A stretch of DNA of 5,414 bases from Oscillospiraceae bacterium. GTDB taxonomy: Bacteria > Bacillota > Clostridia > Oscillospirales > Ruminococcaceae. A program made the translations under genes and the position numbers. The DNA lies in contig JAFOYK010000153.1 in NCBI GenBank assembly GCA_017424665.1, positions 1 through 5,414 of the forward strand, written 5' to 3'. This document shows, one piece after another, positions 1 through 5,319 of this stretch (positions within the stretch are counted from its first letter, which is position 1; every line of letters begins with the position of its first letter). The notes under the pieces were generated by a model that did no database searches, was not told the DNA's origin, and saw only the letters and a list, made by a program, of their open reading frames with translations.

Positions 1-182
1 AAGGAAAATCTTCCGGCGCAGGAATTCCTGTTTGGATCTGGATCGTAATTGCCGCAATTGTTCTTCTTGTCGGTGTTCTTGTTGCTCTCTTCCTCATCAG
101 CCGCAGAAACGGAAATTCTTCCTCTTCTGAAAAACATTCCTCCGGTTCCTATTCCGGAATCACCGGTTTTGATGAAGAATAA
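1..182 (+). CDS. C-terminal end of a membrane-anchored protein (5' truncated by the window)
   Basis: The reading frame is open from the window edge (first full codon at 3) to TAA at 180-182 and leaves 59 visible residues. After a short Gly/Ser-rich stretch there is one strongly hydrophobic segment of about 22 residues (from PVWIWIV to ALFLI), followed at once by two arginines and a Ser-rich polar tail ending in FDEE. By the positive-inside rule this predicts a single C-terminal transmembrane anchor with the short tail in the cytoplasm and the unseen main part outside the cell. The frame is supported by the perfect terminator 21 bases after the stop. No domain that would identify the function is visible, so I name none. 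It could be an extracellular sensor, a binding protein or a surface protein. Confidence 0.8.
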   Translation, partial: GKSSGAGIPVWIWIVIAAIVLLVGVLVALFLISRRNGNSSSSEKHSSGSYSGITGFDEE

Positions 183-200
183 TTAAAACCCAATAAAATC

Positions 201-239
201 AAAGGTGTCCGGTTCTTTTGAACCGGACACCTTTTTTTT
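201..239 (+). terminator. Intrinsic terminator of the upstream membrane-protein gene
   Basis: GGTGTCCGGTTC at 204-215 pairs perfectly with GAACCGGACACC at 220-231 around a TTTT loop. AAA at 201-203 can extend the stem with TTT at 232-234, and an eight-T run at 232-239 follows. It separates the first gene from mtaB. Confidence 0.96.
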
Positions 240-246
240 CTTTCTC

Positions 247-275
247 TTGTAAAAGATTTTTTTATATTGTATAAT
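247..275 (+). promoter_or_regulatory. Promoter of mtaB (sigma-A type)
   Basis: The -10 box TATAAT at 270-275 is a perfect match. TTGTAA at 247-252 is a 4/6 match to the -35 box, and the spacer is 17 bases. Transcription would begin near 282, giving a leader of about 30 bases. The promoter lies just after the preceding terminator. Confidence 0.8.
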
Positions 276-300
276 ATTATTTTAAGCCAAACCTTTTATT

Positions 301-306
301 AGGAGG
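301..306 (+). promoter_or_regulatory. Ribosome binding site that sets the mtaB start
   Basis: AGGAGG at 301-306 is a perfect Shine-Dalgarno core. It touches the ATG at 307 with no spacer, whereas the ATG at 313 lies 6 bases downstream, a workable distance. The second ATG is therefore preferred. Confidence 0.85.
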
Positions 307-312
307 ATGAAA

Positions 313-1632
313 ATGAAGGCTGCTTTTTATACTCTTGGCTGTAAAGTCAACCAATATGAAACACAAATTATGGAGCAGGCTTTTTCCAAAGCCGGCTTTG
401 AAATAGTGGATTCCGAAAGCGCCGCGGACGTTTACGTAATAAACTCCTGCACCGTTACCGGAACCGGCGATAAAAAATCCCGCCAGATGGTGCGCCATTT
501 CCGCCGCAAAAACCCCAACGCGGTAATCGCCCTTACAGGTTGTTACCCCCAGGCTTTCCCGGATGACGCTTCCCTTCTTCTTGAAGCGGACGTTATAACC
601 GGTTCCGCAGACAGAAGCCAGGTTCTTCCGGCGGTTTTCGATGCTCTTGACGGAAAAAGAGTTGTTCACATAACCCCCCACGAAAAATTCGAGGAATTTG
701 AGCCCATGCAGGCAAGCGGAATGCTTGACCGCACCAGAGCTTTCGTTAAAATTCAGGACGGCTGTGACAACCGCTGTTCCTATTGCATCATTCCGAAAGC
801 GCGCGGCCACGTCCGTTCCAAACCCCTTAAAGATATTGAACGCGAACTCGAAAGCCTTCTTTCTCACGGTTACAGCGAAGTTGTTCTCGCCGGAATCAAC
901 CTTCCTTTTTACGGAAGAGATCTCGGTCTTGGACTTATCAACGCCGTTGAACTTTCCTGTAAAATTATGCCGAGAGTCCGTCTCAGCTCCCTTGAGCCGG
1001 AACTTCTTACCAGAGACGACGTGGAGCGCCTTGCGAAACTTCCGAACTTCTGCCCGCAATTCCACCTTTCTCTTCAGAGCGGCTGTGACAGAACCCTTAA
1101 CCGCATGAGAAGAAGATATAACACCGACATGTACCGCGAGGCTGTAAAGAACATCCGTGAATTCTTCCCCAACGGCGGACTTACCACCGATATTATTGTC
1201 GGTTTTCCCGGCGAGACCGACGAGGATTTTGAAGAATCCTGCCGTTTTGTTGAGGAAATGGAATTTGCGAAAGTTCATGTTTTCCCCTATTCCAGAAGAA
1301 CCGGAACCGACGCCGCGGAAATGCCCGACCAGATCCCGAATTCCGTTAAATCCGAAAGAGCCGCGAAACTTGCGGAAAGAGCCGAAGCCGTTCGCAAAAA
1401 ATTCCTTGAAAAACAGGTTGGCCTTACCGAATCCGTTCTCATCGAATCCGAAATCAAAGACGGCATGATGCAAGGTTACACCATGAACTATACCCCTGTT
1501 GTGATTCCCGCCGTCAAATCCCTTCTTTCTTCCGTTCAGGAAGTTGTTATAACCGGTGTTTCCGGCGACGTTTGTGTCGGAAGAATTAAAAATCCTCCGG
1601 TTGGATATGACCCCATGGGCATGTTTGATTAA
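313..1632 (+). CDS. mtaB: tRNA (N6-L-threonylcarbamoyladenosine(37)-C2)-methylthiotransferase MtaB
   Basis: This radical-SAM enzyme of the MiaB/MtaB methylthiotransferase family converts t6A37 to ms2t6A37 in tRNAs reading ANN codons, classically tRNA-Lys. From the ATG at 313 it has 439 residues, normal for the family. The N-terminal UPF0004 domain carries three cysteines that ligate one [4Fe-4S] cluster: C10 (LGCKVNQYE), C46 (NSCTVT) and C77 (TGCYPQ). The radical-SAM cluster motif CxxxCxxC is C151, C155 and C158 (DGCDNRCSYC). Further family signatures are LSSLEPE, FHLSLQSGCDRTL, DIIVGFPGETDEDF and HVFPYSRRTGT. A TRAM-like RNA-binding domain occupies roughly the last 65 residues. The LSSLEPE and HVFPYSRR motifs favour MtaB over MiaB and RimO. 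An in-frame ATG at 307 would add two residues but has no spacer after the ribosome binding site. The gene is monocistronic with its own promoter and terminator. Confidence 0.95.
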   Translation: MKAAFYTLGCKVNQYETQIMEQAFSKAGFEIVDSESAADVYVINSCTVTGTGDKKSRQMVRHFRRKNPNAVIALTGCYPQAFPDDASLLLEADVITGSADRSQVLPAVFDALDGKRVVHITPHEKFEEFEPMQASGMLDRTRAFVKIQDGCDNRCSYCIIPKARGHVRSKPLKDIERELESLLSHGYSEVVLAGINLPFYGRDLGLGLINAVELSCKIMPRVRLSSLEPELLTRDDVERLAKLPNFCPQFHLSLQSGCDRTLNRMRRRYNTDMYREAVKNIREFFPNGGLTTDIIVGFPGETDEDFEESCRFVEEMEFAKVHVFPYSRRTGTDAAEMPDQIPNSVKSERAAKLAERAEAVRKKFLEKQVGLTESVLIESEIKDGMMQGYTMNYTPVVIPAVKSLLSSVQEVVITGVSGDVCVGRIKNPPVGYDPMGMFD

Positions 1633-1637
1633 AACAG

Positions 1638-1672
1638 AAACGGCGTAAACCGCATGTTTACGCCGTTTTTTT
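1638..1672 (+). terminator. Intrinsic terminator of mtaB
   Basis: CGGCGTAAAC at 1641-1650 pairs with GTTTACGCCG at 1656-1665 around a five-base loop. AAA at 1638-1640 can extend the stem with TTT, and a seven-T run at 1666-1672 follows. The stem begins six bases after the mtaB stop. Confidence 0.95.
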
Positions 1673-1679
1673 AACCTAA

Positions 1680-1739
1680 AAAATTTTTTGAAAAAATTTT
1701 AAAAAAAGTGTTGACATTTCGGTTCTGTTCGTGTATAAT
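1680..1739 (+). promoter_or_regulatory. Strong tRNA promoter with A/T-rich upstream element
   Basis: TTGACA at 1711-1716 and TATAAT at 1734-1739 are both perfect consensus boxes with an ideal 17-base spacer. Immediately upstream, 1680-1707 is almost pure A and T in phased tracts, including a 10-base dyad (AAAATTTTTT at 1680-1689 and AAAAAATTTT at 1691-1700). This fits an UP element contacted by the RNA polymerase alpha subunit. It is the strongest promoter in the window, as expected for stable RNA. Transcription should start near 1746. Confidence 0.93.
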
Positions 1740-1770
1740 AATCAACGTTGACCGCACAACGCGGTAATGT

Positions 1771-1847
1771 GGCCCGGTAGTTCAGCTGGTTAGAACGCTA
1801 GCCTGTCACGCTAGAGGTCGAGGGTTCGAGCCCCTTCCGGGTCGCCA
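1771..1847 (+). tRNA. tRNA-Asp(GUC)
   Basis: A full cloverleaf of 77 bases is visible. The acceptor stem GGCCCGG (1771-1777) pairs with CCGGGTC (1837-1843) with one G-T pair. The D stem is GTTC/GAAC. The anticodon stem CTAGC/GCTAG encloses the loop CTGTCAC with anticodon GTC at 1805-1807. The T arm has the TTCGAGC loop. The discriminator base is G (1844), the normal identity base for Asp tRNA, and CCA is encoded at 1845-1847. It is the first gene of a two-tRNA transcript. Confidence 0.97.
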
Positions 1848-1852
1848 CTTTT

Positions 1853-1928
1853 GCTGATGTAGCTCAGTAGGCAGAGCACTTCCTTGGTAAGGAAGAGGTC
1901 ATCAGTTCGAATCTGATTATCAGCTCCA
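1853..1928 (+). tRNA. tRNA-Thr(GGU)
   Basis: A full cloverleaf of 76 bases starts 5 bases after tRNA-Asp. The acceptor stem GCTGATG (1853-1859) pairs with TATCAGC (1918-1924) with one G-T pair. The D stem is GCTC/GAGC. The anticodon stem CTTCC/GGAAG encloses TTGGTAA with anticodon GGT at 1886-1888. The T stem ATCAG/CTGAT holds the TTCGAAT loop. The discriminator is T and CCA is encoded at 1926-1928. The base after the anticodon is A37 next to U36, so it is a substrate type for t6A modification. Confidence 0.97.
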
Positions 1929-1930
1929 TC

Positions 1931-1955
1931 AAGCCGCTACATAAAGCGGCTTTTT
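1931..1955 (+). terminator. Intrinsic terminator of the tRNA unit
   Basis: AAGCCGCT at 1931-1938 pairs with AGCGGCTT at 1945-1952 around a six-base loop, and the T run spans 1951-1955. It begins two bases after the tRNA-Thr CCA end. Confidence 0.92.
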
Positions 1956-1981
1956 GCTATGTTGGAGCTTTTATATAGATG

Positions 1982-2020
1982 AACTTCGCTTGGATCGGTT
2001 CCTTGCGGAGTTATTTTTTT
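1982..2020 (+). terminator. Second terminator-like hairpin downstream of the tRNA unit
   Basis: AACTTCGC at 1982-1989 pairs with GCGGAGTT at 2005-2012 (8 pairs, one a G-T). An inner GGA/TCC stem (1992-1994 with 2000-2002) sits in the apical part, and a seven-T run at 2014-2020 follows. It lies between the tRNA terminator and the aldolase promoter, so a backup terminator for the highly expressed tRNA unit is the simplest reading. The stem is weaker than the others in the window. Confidence 0.6.
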
Positions 2021-2039
2021 GCAATTTTTCAGGTTCCGC

Positions 2040-2068
2040 TTTTCAAAATAAGTTTTATGTTGTATAAT
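2040..2068 (+). promoter_or_regulatory. Promoter of the class II aldolase gene
   Basis: TATAAT at 2063-2068 is perfect. TTTTCA at 2040-2045 is a weak 4/6 match to the -35 box at a 17-base spacing. The predicted start near 2075 leaves a leader of about 26 bases that contains the ribosome binding site and no room for a riboswitch. Confidence 0.75.
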
Positions 2069-2101
2069 CAAAATGGAATTTTATTGTTGGAGGAATTTTA
2101 A

Positions 2102-2746
2102 ATGAACTATAAAGCATTTCTTATCGAAGCAGGAAAAAGAATGCTCCATTCCGGTTTCACCGTTGGAACCTGGGGCAACATCAGCGTTCGCGATCCGGAA
2201 ACCGGCTATGTTTATCTCACTCCGTCCGGTATGCCTTACGATACCCTTACCGAAGACGACATCGTAGTTATGGACCTTGACGCAAACCGCATTGAAGGCG
2301 AGCGCAGACCCACCATCGAATATATGATGCATCTTGGAATCATGAAAAACCGCCCCGACGTAAACGCGGTTATCCACACCCACCCCATCTATTCCCAGAT
2401 CTTCGCTCTTCTTCATGAAGAAATTCCGCCCGTAATCGACGAAGCAGCCCAGGCTCTTGGCGCAAACCCGGTTCGCGTAACCGAATACGCCCTTCCCGGT
2501 TCTCTTGAAATGGCAGAAAACGTAATCAAAACCATCGGAAACGACGCAGCCTGCCTTATCGGAAACCACGGCGCGGTTTCCGTCGGCAAAGATATGGAAA
2601 CCGCTTTCAAAGTCTGCACCATTCTTGAAATGTCCGCACAGATCTACTATATGGCAAGAAGCATCGGCACCCCGAAACCCATTCCCCAGGATAAAGTTGA
2701 ATATATGGTAAACGTAACCGTTAAAGATTACGGCCAGAAAAAATAA
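2102..2746 (+). CDS. Class II aldolase/adducin-family protein (fuculose-phosphate-aldolase-like)
   Basis: Members of this zinc-dependent family cleave sugar phosphates (L-fuculose-1-P, L-rhamnulose-1-P), epimerise L-ribulose-5-P or dehydrate methylthioribulose-1-P. The 214 residues match the usual family length and form a single domain with no signal peptide, so it is cytoplasmic. Zinc ligands are H92 and H94 (VIHTHP) and H156 (GNHGAV), with the catalytic acid at E73 (PTIEY). GTWGNIS at 22-28 and TPSG at 40-43 are the phosphate-binding loops, and Y210 sits near the C-terminus where FucA has a functional tyrosine. The position of the FucA Tyr113 is not aromatic here (PPVIDEAAQ), and the Ser-Ser pair before the catalytic Glu is Thr-Ile, so the substrate should not be assumed to be fuculose phosphate. 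GGAGG at 2089-2093, 8 bases before the ATG, supports the start. No kinase, isomerase or transporter gene is adjacent to name the sugar. Confidence 0.9.
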   Translation: MNYKAFLIEAGKRMLHSGFTVGTWGNISVRDPETGYVYLTPSGMPYDTLTEDDIVVMDLDANRIEGERRPTIEYMMHLGIMKNRPDVNAVIHTHPIYSQIFALLHEEIPPVIDEAAQALGANPVRVTEYALPGSLEMAENVIKTIGNDAACLIGNHGAVSVGKDMETAFKVCTILEMSAQIYYMARSIGTPKPIPQDKVEYMVNVTVKDYGQKK

Positions 2747-2750
2747 AACA

Positions 2751-2787
2751 AAAAAATTGCCCTGCGTTTTCACGCAGGGCTTTTTTT
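2751..2787. terminator. Bidirectional terminator shared by the aldolase and flavoprotein genes
   Basis: GCCCTGCGT at 2759-2767 pairs perfectly with ACGCAGGGC at 2772-2780 around a four-base loop. Plus-strand transcripts end in T7 (2781-2787). Minus-strand transcripts read AA and then six T from 2756 to 2751. The hairpin lies between two convergent genes. The stop codon and last three codons of the minus-strand gene lie inside it. Confidence 0.93.
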
Positions 2788-4131
2788 ATTTTTCATCAAG
2801 GCTTTCAAGAAGTTTTTATAAGGCATAAGCATTCCTTCGTTCATTTTGTTTCCCATTTTCGCCTTTATTTTCGGGTTTCCTATCATTGCGCCGACGGCAT
2901 ACATAGCAAGCATCCTCGGCCATTTTTTCTGAGGGAAATCGTACTGGCCATGGGCTTTATAGAACTTGTGGTCAGCTTTCATCATTCCCTGCATTTGCCA
3001 GATAAGGTCGCGGAAAATTTTCATTCCTCCGATTCCGTAAAAATTCTGCGGCGGAACGTATTTATTTTCAATGGCGTAATCAAGGGTTTTCGCAAGGCGG
3101 TCGATTTCCTCATCCGGGTTTGTTTCGTCGGTTGCAACGCCCGCAAGGAAGTTTCCGCCAACCTGTGCCCTTGCTTCGATTATCATTCGAAGGTTTTCCT
3201 CTTCGGAAAGATTTCCGGAAACGAGATAGCCGAAGGGCATTCCCATGGTAACGGTGCGGTGGCCGTTGCAGAACTGGCGGTCGTCATACATTTTGAAAAG
3301 GGCGCCCATGGAATGGTCTTTAATGCTGAAAGCGATGACTATCGCTTCGCCGGTCTGGATTTCTTTGCGGAGAAATTCATCAAAACCGTCTTTATAGACG
3401 CATTTTCCGGAAACGGCGCAGCTGAAACAGCCAAGGCAACCGCCGGAAAAAGGATATTCGCGAATGTTTATGACCCTGGTTTTCCTCGGAAAAACCGCAG
3501 AAAAACGTTCTATCATGGATTCGAGCTGTTTGTTTTCCGGTTCTAAGTCTGCAAGGATAACAACGTCGCCTGTTTTTTTCGCTTCGCTATTTTCCGGCAC
3601 GGAAACAGGAAGATTTTTCGGCGCGGAAGGTTTTTCCGGCGCTGTTTCGAAGAAATTGTTTTTTGCGTTCCAGATTACAAAATCGAAGAATTCCTTCGCC
3701 TCTTTCTGACCTTTTTCGGAAAGAAGGTCGTCCATATCCGCGGAAAGGCCTTTGATATATTTCATATCCATATCGAAGCAGTTGTCGCGGATATAGTTAT
3801 GGGCGGTGACATCGTAAAAATGTTTTGAAGTTGAAAACTGGGTGGCGAATTTTCCTTCGGTCTCAACGCCGTTTTCCTTCATAAGTTCAATGAAACGGTG
3901 AAGCTGGCAAGGCGCAATAAAGGTATATACCGGATAGGAAAAGATTATAAGGTCGGCTTTTTCAAGTTCTTCTTTTGCTTTGGAAAAATCCTTTTCAAGA
4001 GCCTTTATCTTCTGCCCCGCATCAAGAACCGAAAATTCGTGTTCCGGGTGAAGTTTTTCAAGATATTTGAAAGTCTGAAGAGTTATGCTGAACTTGCCTT
4101 TCGGGCTTCCGTTTATCACAAGAATTTTCAT
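2770..4131 (-). CDS. Two-domain flavodoxin/NADPH-dependent FMN reductase-like protein with a Cys cluster (iron-sulfur-flavoprotein-like)
   Basis: This 453-residue cytoplasmic protein has no signal peptide or membrane segment. Residues 1-160 form a flavodoxin-like fold: MKILVINGSPKG is the beta1/phosphate-binding loop of FMN reductases, and SYPVYTFIAPCQL at 65-77 is the second flavin-contacting loop. A Pro/Ala/Lys-rich linker (about 163-187) leads to a second, similar domain (188-355), which starts with a beta strand but lacks the GSP loop. It carries CX2CX2CX5C at C232, C235, C238 and C244, like the cluster site of iron-sulfur flavoproteins. The Met-rich C-terminus (365-453) has no assignable function. 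A redox role using FMN and probably an Fe-S cluster is inferred; electron donor and acceptor are unknown. The start is the ATG at 4131, which has a ribosome binding site 7 bases upstream. An in-frame ATG at 4155 lies only a few bases after the predicted transcript start and has none. Confidence 0.8.
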   Translation of the reverse strand: MKILVINGSPKGKFSITLQTFKYLEKLHPEHEFSVLDAGQKIKALEKDFSKAKEELEKADLIIFSYPVYTFIAPCQLHRFIELMKENGVETEGKFATQFSTSKHFYDVTAHNYIRDNCFDMDMKYIKGLSADMDDLLSEKGQKEAKEFFDFVIWNAKNNFFETAPEKPSAPKNLPVSVPENSEAKKTGDVVILADLEPENKQLESMIERFSAVFPRKTRVINIREYPFSGGCLGCFSCAVSGKCVYKDGFDEFLRKEIQTGEAIVIAFSIKDHSMGALFKMYDDRQFCNGHRTVTMGMPFGYLVSGNLSEEENLRMIIEARAQVGGNFLAGVATDETNPDEEIDRLAKTLDYAIENKYVPPQNFYGIGGMKIFRDLIWQMQGMMKADHKFYKAHGQYDFPQKKWPRMLAMYAVGAMIGNPKIKAKMGNKMNEGMLMPYKNFLKALMKNKKSPA

Positions 4132-4138
4132 AAAAAAT

Positions 4139-4143
4139 CTCCT
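4139..4143 (-). promoter_or_regulatory. Ribosome binding site that sets the flavoprotein start
   Basis: On the minus strand AGGAG (4143 down to 4139) lies 7 bases before the ATG at 4131. The upstream in-frame ATG at 4155 has no such site, so the shorter product beginning MKILVINGSP is preferred. Confidence 0.88.
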
Positions 4144-4169
4144 GTTTTTTCGCATTGTTACGGGAAATA

Positions 4170-4198
4170 ATTATATCACCGTTTGTTATAAAAATCAA
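4170..4198 (-). promoter_or_regulatory. Promoter of the flavoprotein gene (extended -10)
   Basis: On the minus strand TTGATT (4198-4193, 4/6) is followed after 17 bases by a perfect TATAAT (4175-4170). TGA directly precedes the -10, giving the extended TGn motif. The transcript should start near 4163, leaving about 31 bases of leader. Confidence 0.85.
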
Positions 4199-4215
4199 CA
4201 AGCATTGTCCCGGTG

Positions 4216-4258
4216 CTCAAGAAAGAAACCCCGTGCTCAAATTTTGAGCACGGGGTTT
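4216..4258 (-). terminator. Intrinsic terminator of the M42 peptidase gene
   Basis: CCCCGTGCTCAA at 4229-4240 pairs perfectly with TTGAGCACGGGG at 4244-4255 around a three-base loop, and AAA/TTT extends it to 15 pairs. Read on the minus strand the stem is followed by TTTCTTTCTT. It lies 14 bases beyond the peptidase stop and separates it from the flavoprotein promoter. Confidence 0.92.
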
Positions 4259-4272
4259 TATTCGTATTTTCA

Positions 4273-5313
4273 TCAGATATCGAGAACGTATCCGAGAAGG
4301 AGATTTGTGGTGTTGAGAAGGCCGGAAATATGGGTTCTTTCCATTCCGTGGCTGCAATAAACCGCCATTCCGAAAGTTCCGGCGCGAAGGTTGTTTCCCG
4401 CTCTTACAGCAGCGGTTGCGTCGGTTCCGTAATGGTAATAAATATCCACTTCGTAATCGCAACCGGCTTTTTCGGCATAGCCGATAAGACGGTTGGTAAG
4501 TTCGTAATCATAGGGAGCGGCGGCGTCTTTTCCGCAGATGGAAACGGCGTATTCGTTGCCGTCATAACCCGGTCCGATAAGGCCGATATCGATGGCTACG
4601 TATTCGGAAACTTCCGGAGGAACATAAGTGCCGCCCATTCCGATCTCTTCGGAATAAGGGAAGGCAAGAATGGTTCTGTATTTCGGTTTAAGGTTGTTTT
4701 CGGTAAGATATTTGAGCATTGCGAAAACGCAGGCGATGGCGCCTTTGTCGTCAATGAAGCGGGATTTAATATATCCGTTTTCGGTTACCTGGCAGCGGGG
4801 TTCAACGGAAATGAAATCGCCGTGGCGGATTCCGAGAGCTTTTACGTCCTCTTTGGAGGAAACTTTTTCGTCAAGGATTACCATCATGGTGTTTTCGTCG
4901 CGGGGAAGAGTTCTTGCGTCATCGAAAACGTGGACGGAATGGCTCTGGCAGGTCATAAGACCGGTGTATTCTTTTCCGCTTCTGGTATGAACGGTAACGG
5001 TTTCGCCTTCATAGCTGCTGTAATTGACTCCGCCAAGCTGACGGACGCGGATCATTCCGTCGTTATCAATGGTGCGGACTACCATTCCGAGGGTATCGGG
5101 GTGTGCGCCGACGAGAACGGTTTTGGAATTATCTTCACCTTCAAGAGTGATATATGCGGTGCTCTTGTTATCGTAAGTTACCTTCCGGCCGAATTTTGCG
5201 GCATATTCTTCGAGAAGGGGGTTCATTTTTACGTAATAGCCAACGGGGCTGGGGGTGTTTACGATATCTTTAAAACAATCGATTATAAATTTTGCGTCAA
5301 CGTCAAATTTCAT
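4273..5313 (-). CDS. M42-family metallo-aminopeptidase (glutamyl/TET aminopeptidase, FrvX-like)
   Basis: Cytoplasmic M42 peptidases use two metal ions to remove N-terminal residues from peptides and typically assemble into tetrahedral dodecamers that process peptides released by larger proteases. From the ATG at 5313 the protein has 346 residues, the family norm. H71 and D73 (GAHPDTLG) give the first metal ligand and its supporting Asp. D188/D189 (FIDDKGA) provide the bridging Asp. E222/E223 (YSEEIGMGG) are the catalytic base and a ligand. D242 (AIDIG) is a ligand, and the last His is probably H328 in ERTHI. The segment between about 77 and 165 is the PDZ-like dimerisation insert, containing GGVNYSSYEGETVTVHT. 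A GTG at 5322 is in frame but forms part of the ribosome binding site. Substrate preference cannot be read from sequence. The gene is monocistronic. Confidence 0.92.
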   Translation of the reverse strand: MKFDVDAKFIIDCFKDIVNTPSPVGYYVKMNPLLEEYAAKFGRKVTYDNKSTAYITLEGEDNSKTVLVGAHPDTLGMVVRTIDNDGMIRVRQLGGVNYSSYEGETVTVHTRSGKEYTGLMTCQSHSVHVFDDARTLPRDENTMMVILDEKVSSKEDVKALGIRHGDFISVEPRCQVTENGYIKSRFIDDKGAIACVFAMLKYLTENNLKPKYRTILAFPYSEEIGMGGTYVPPEVSEYVAIDIGLIGPGYDGNEYAVSICGKDAAAPYDYELTNRLIGYAEKAGCDYEVDIYYHYGTDATAAVRAGNNLRAGTFGMAVYCSHGMERTHISGLLNTTNLLLGYVLDI

Positions 5314-5319
5314 ATGAGA

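Noticed and set aside
277..1473. 398-residue open frame antisense to mtaB
   Set aside because: It is in exact reverse codon register with mtaB, is explained by the lack of TTA, CTA and TCA codons there, has no ribosome binding site, and its translation shows no recognisable motif.
1678..1708. A/T dyad as a terminator of mtaB or an origin-like element
   Set aside because: The stem would be pure A-T and mtaB already has a strong terminator. The position just upstream of a consensus -35 box fits an UP element better.
1959..1982. Seven-codon ORF (MLELLYR) just before the second hairpin and T run, resembling a leader peptide and attenuator
   Set aside because: It has no ribosome binding site, lies after the tRNA terminator and before the aldolase promoter, and has no run of regulatory codons.
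2020..2101. Possible riboswitch upstream of the aldolase
   Set aside because: The promoter at 2040-2068 leaves only about 26 bases of leader, too short for a riboswitch.
2081..2773. 230-residue open frame antisense to the aldolase
   Set aside because: It is a mirror-frame shadow of a gene whose zinc motif, promoter and ribosome binding site all support the plus strand.
2950..3546. 198-residue plus-strand open frame inside the flavoprotein gene
   Set aside because: It is in mirror register with the flavoprotein, which has family motifs, a promoter and a ribosome binding site on the minus strand.
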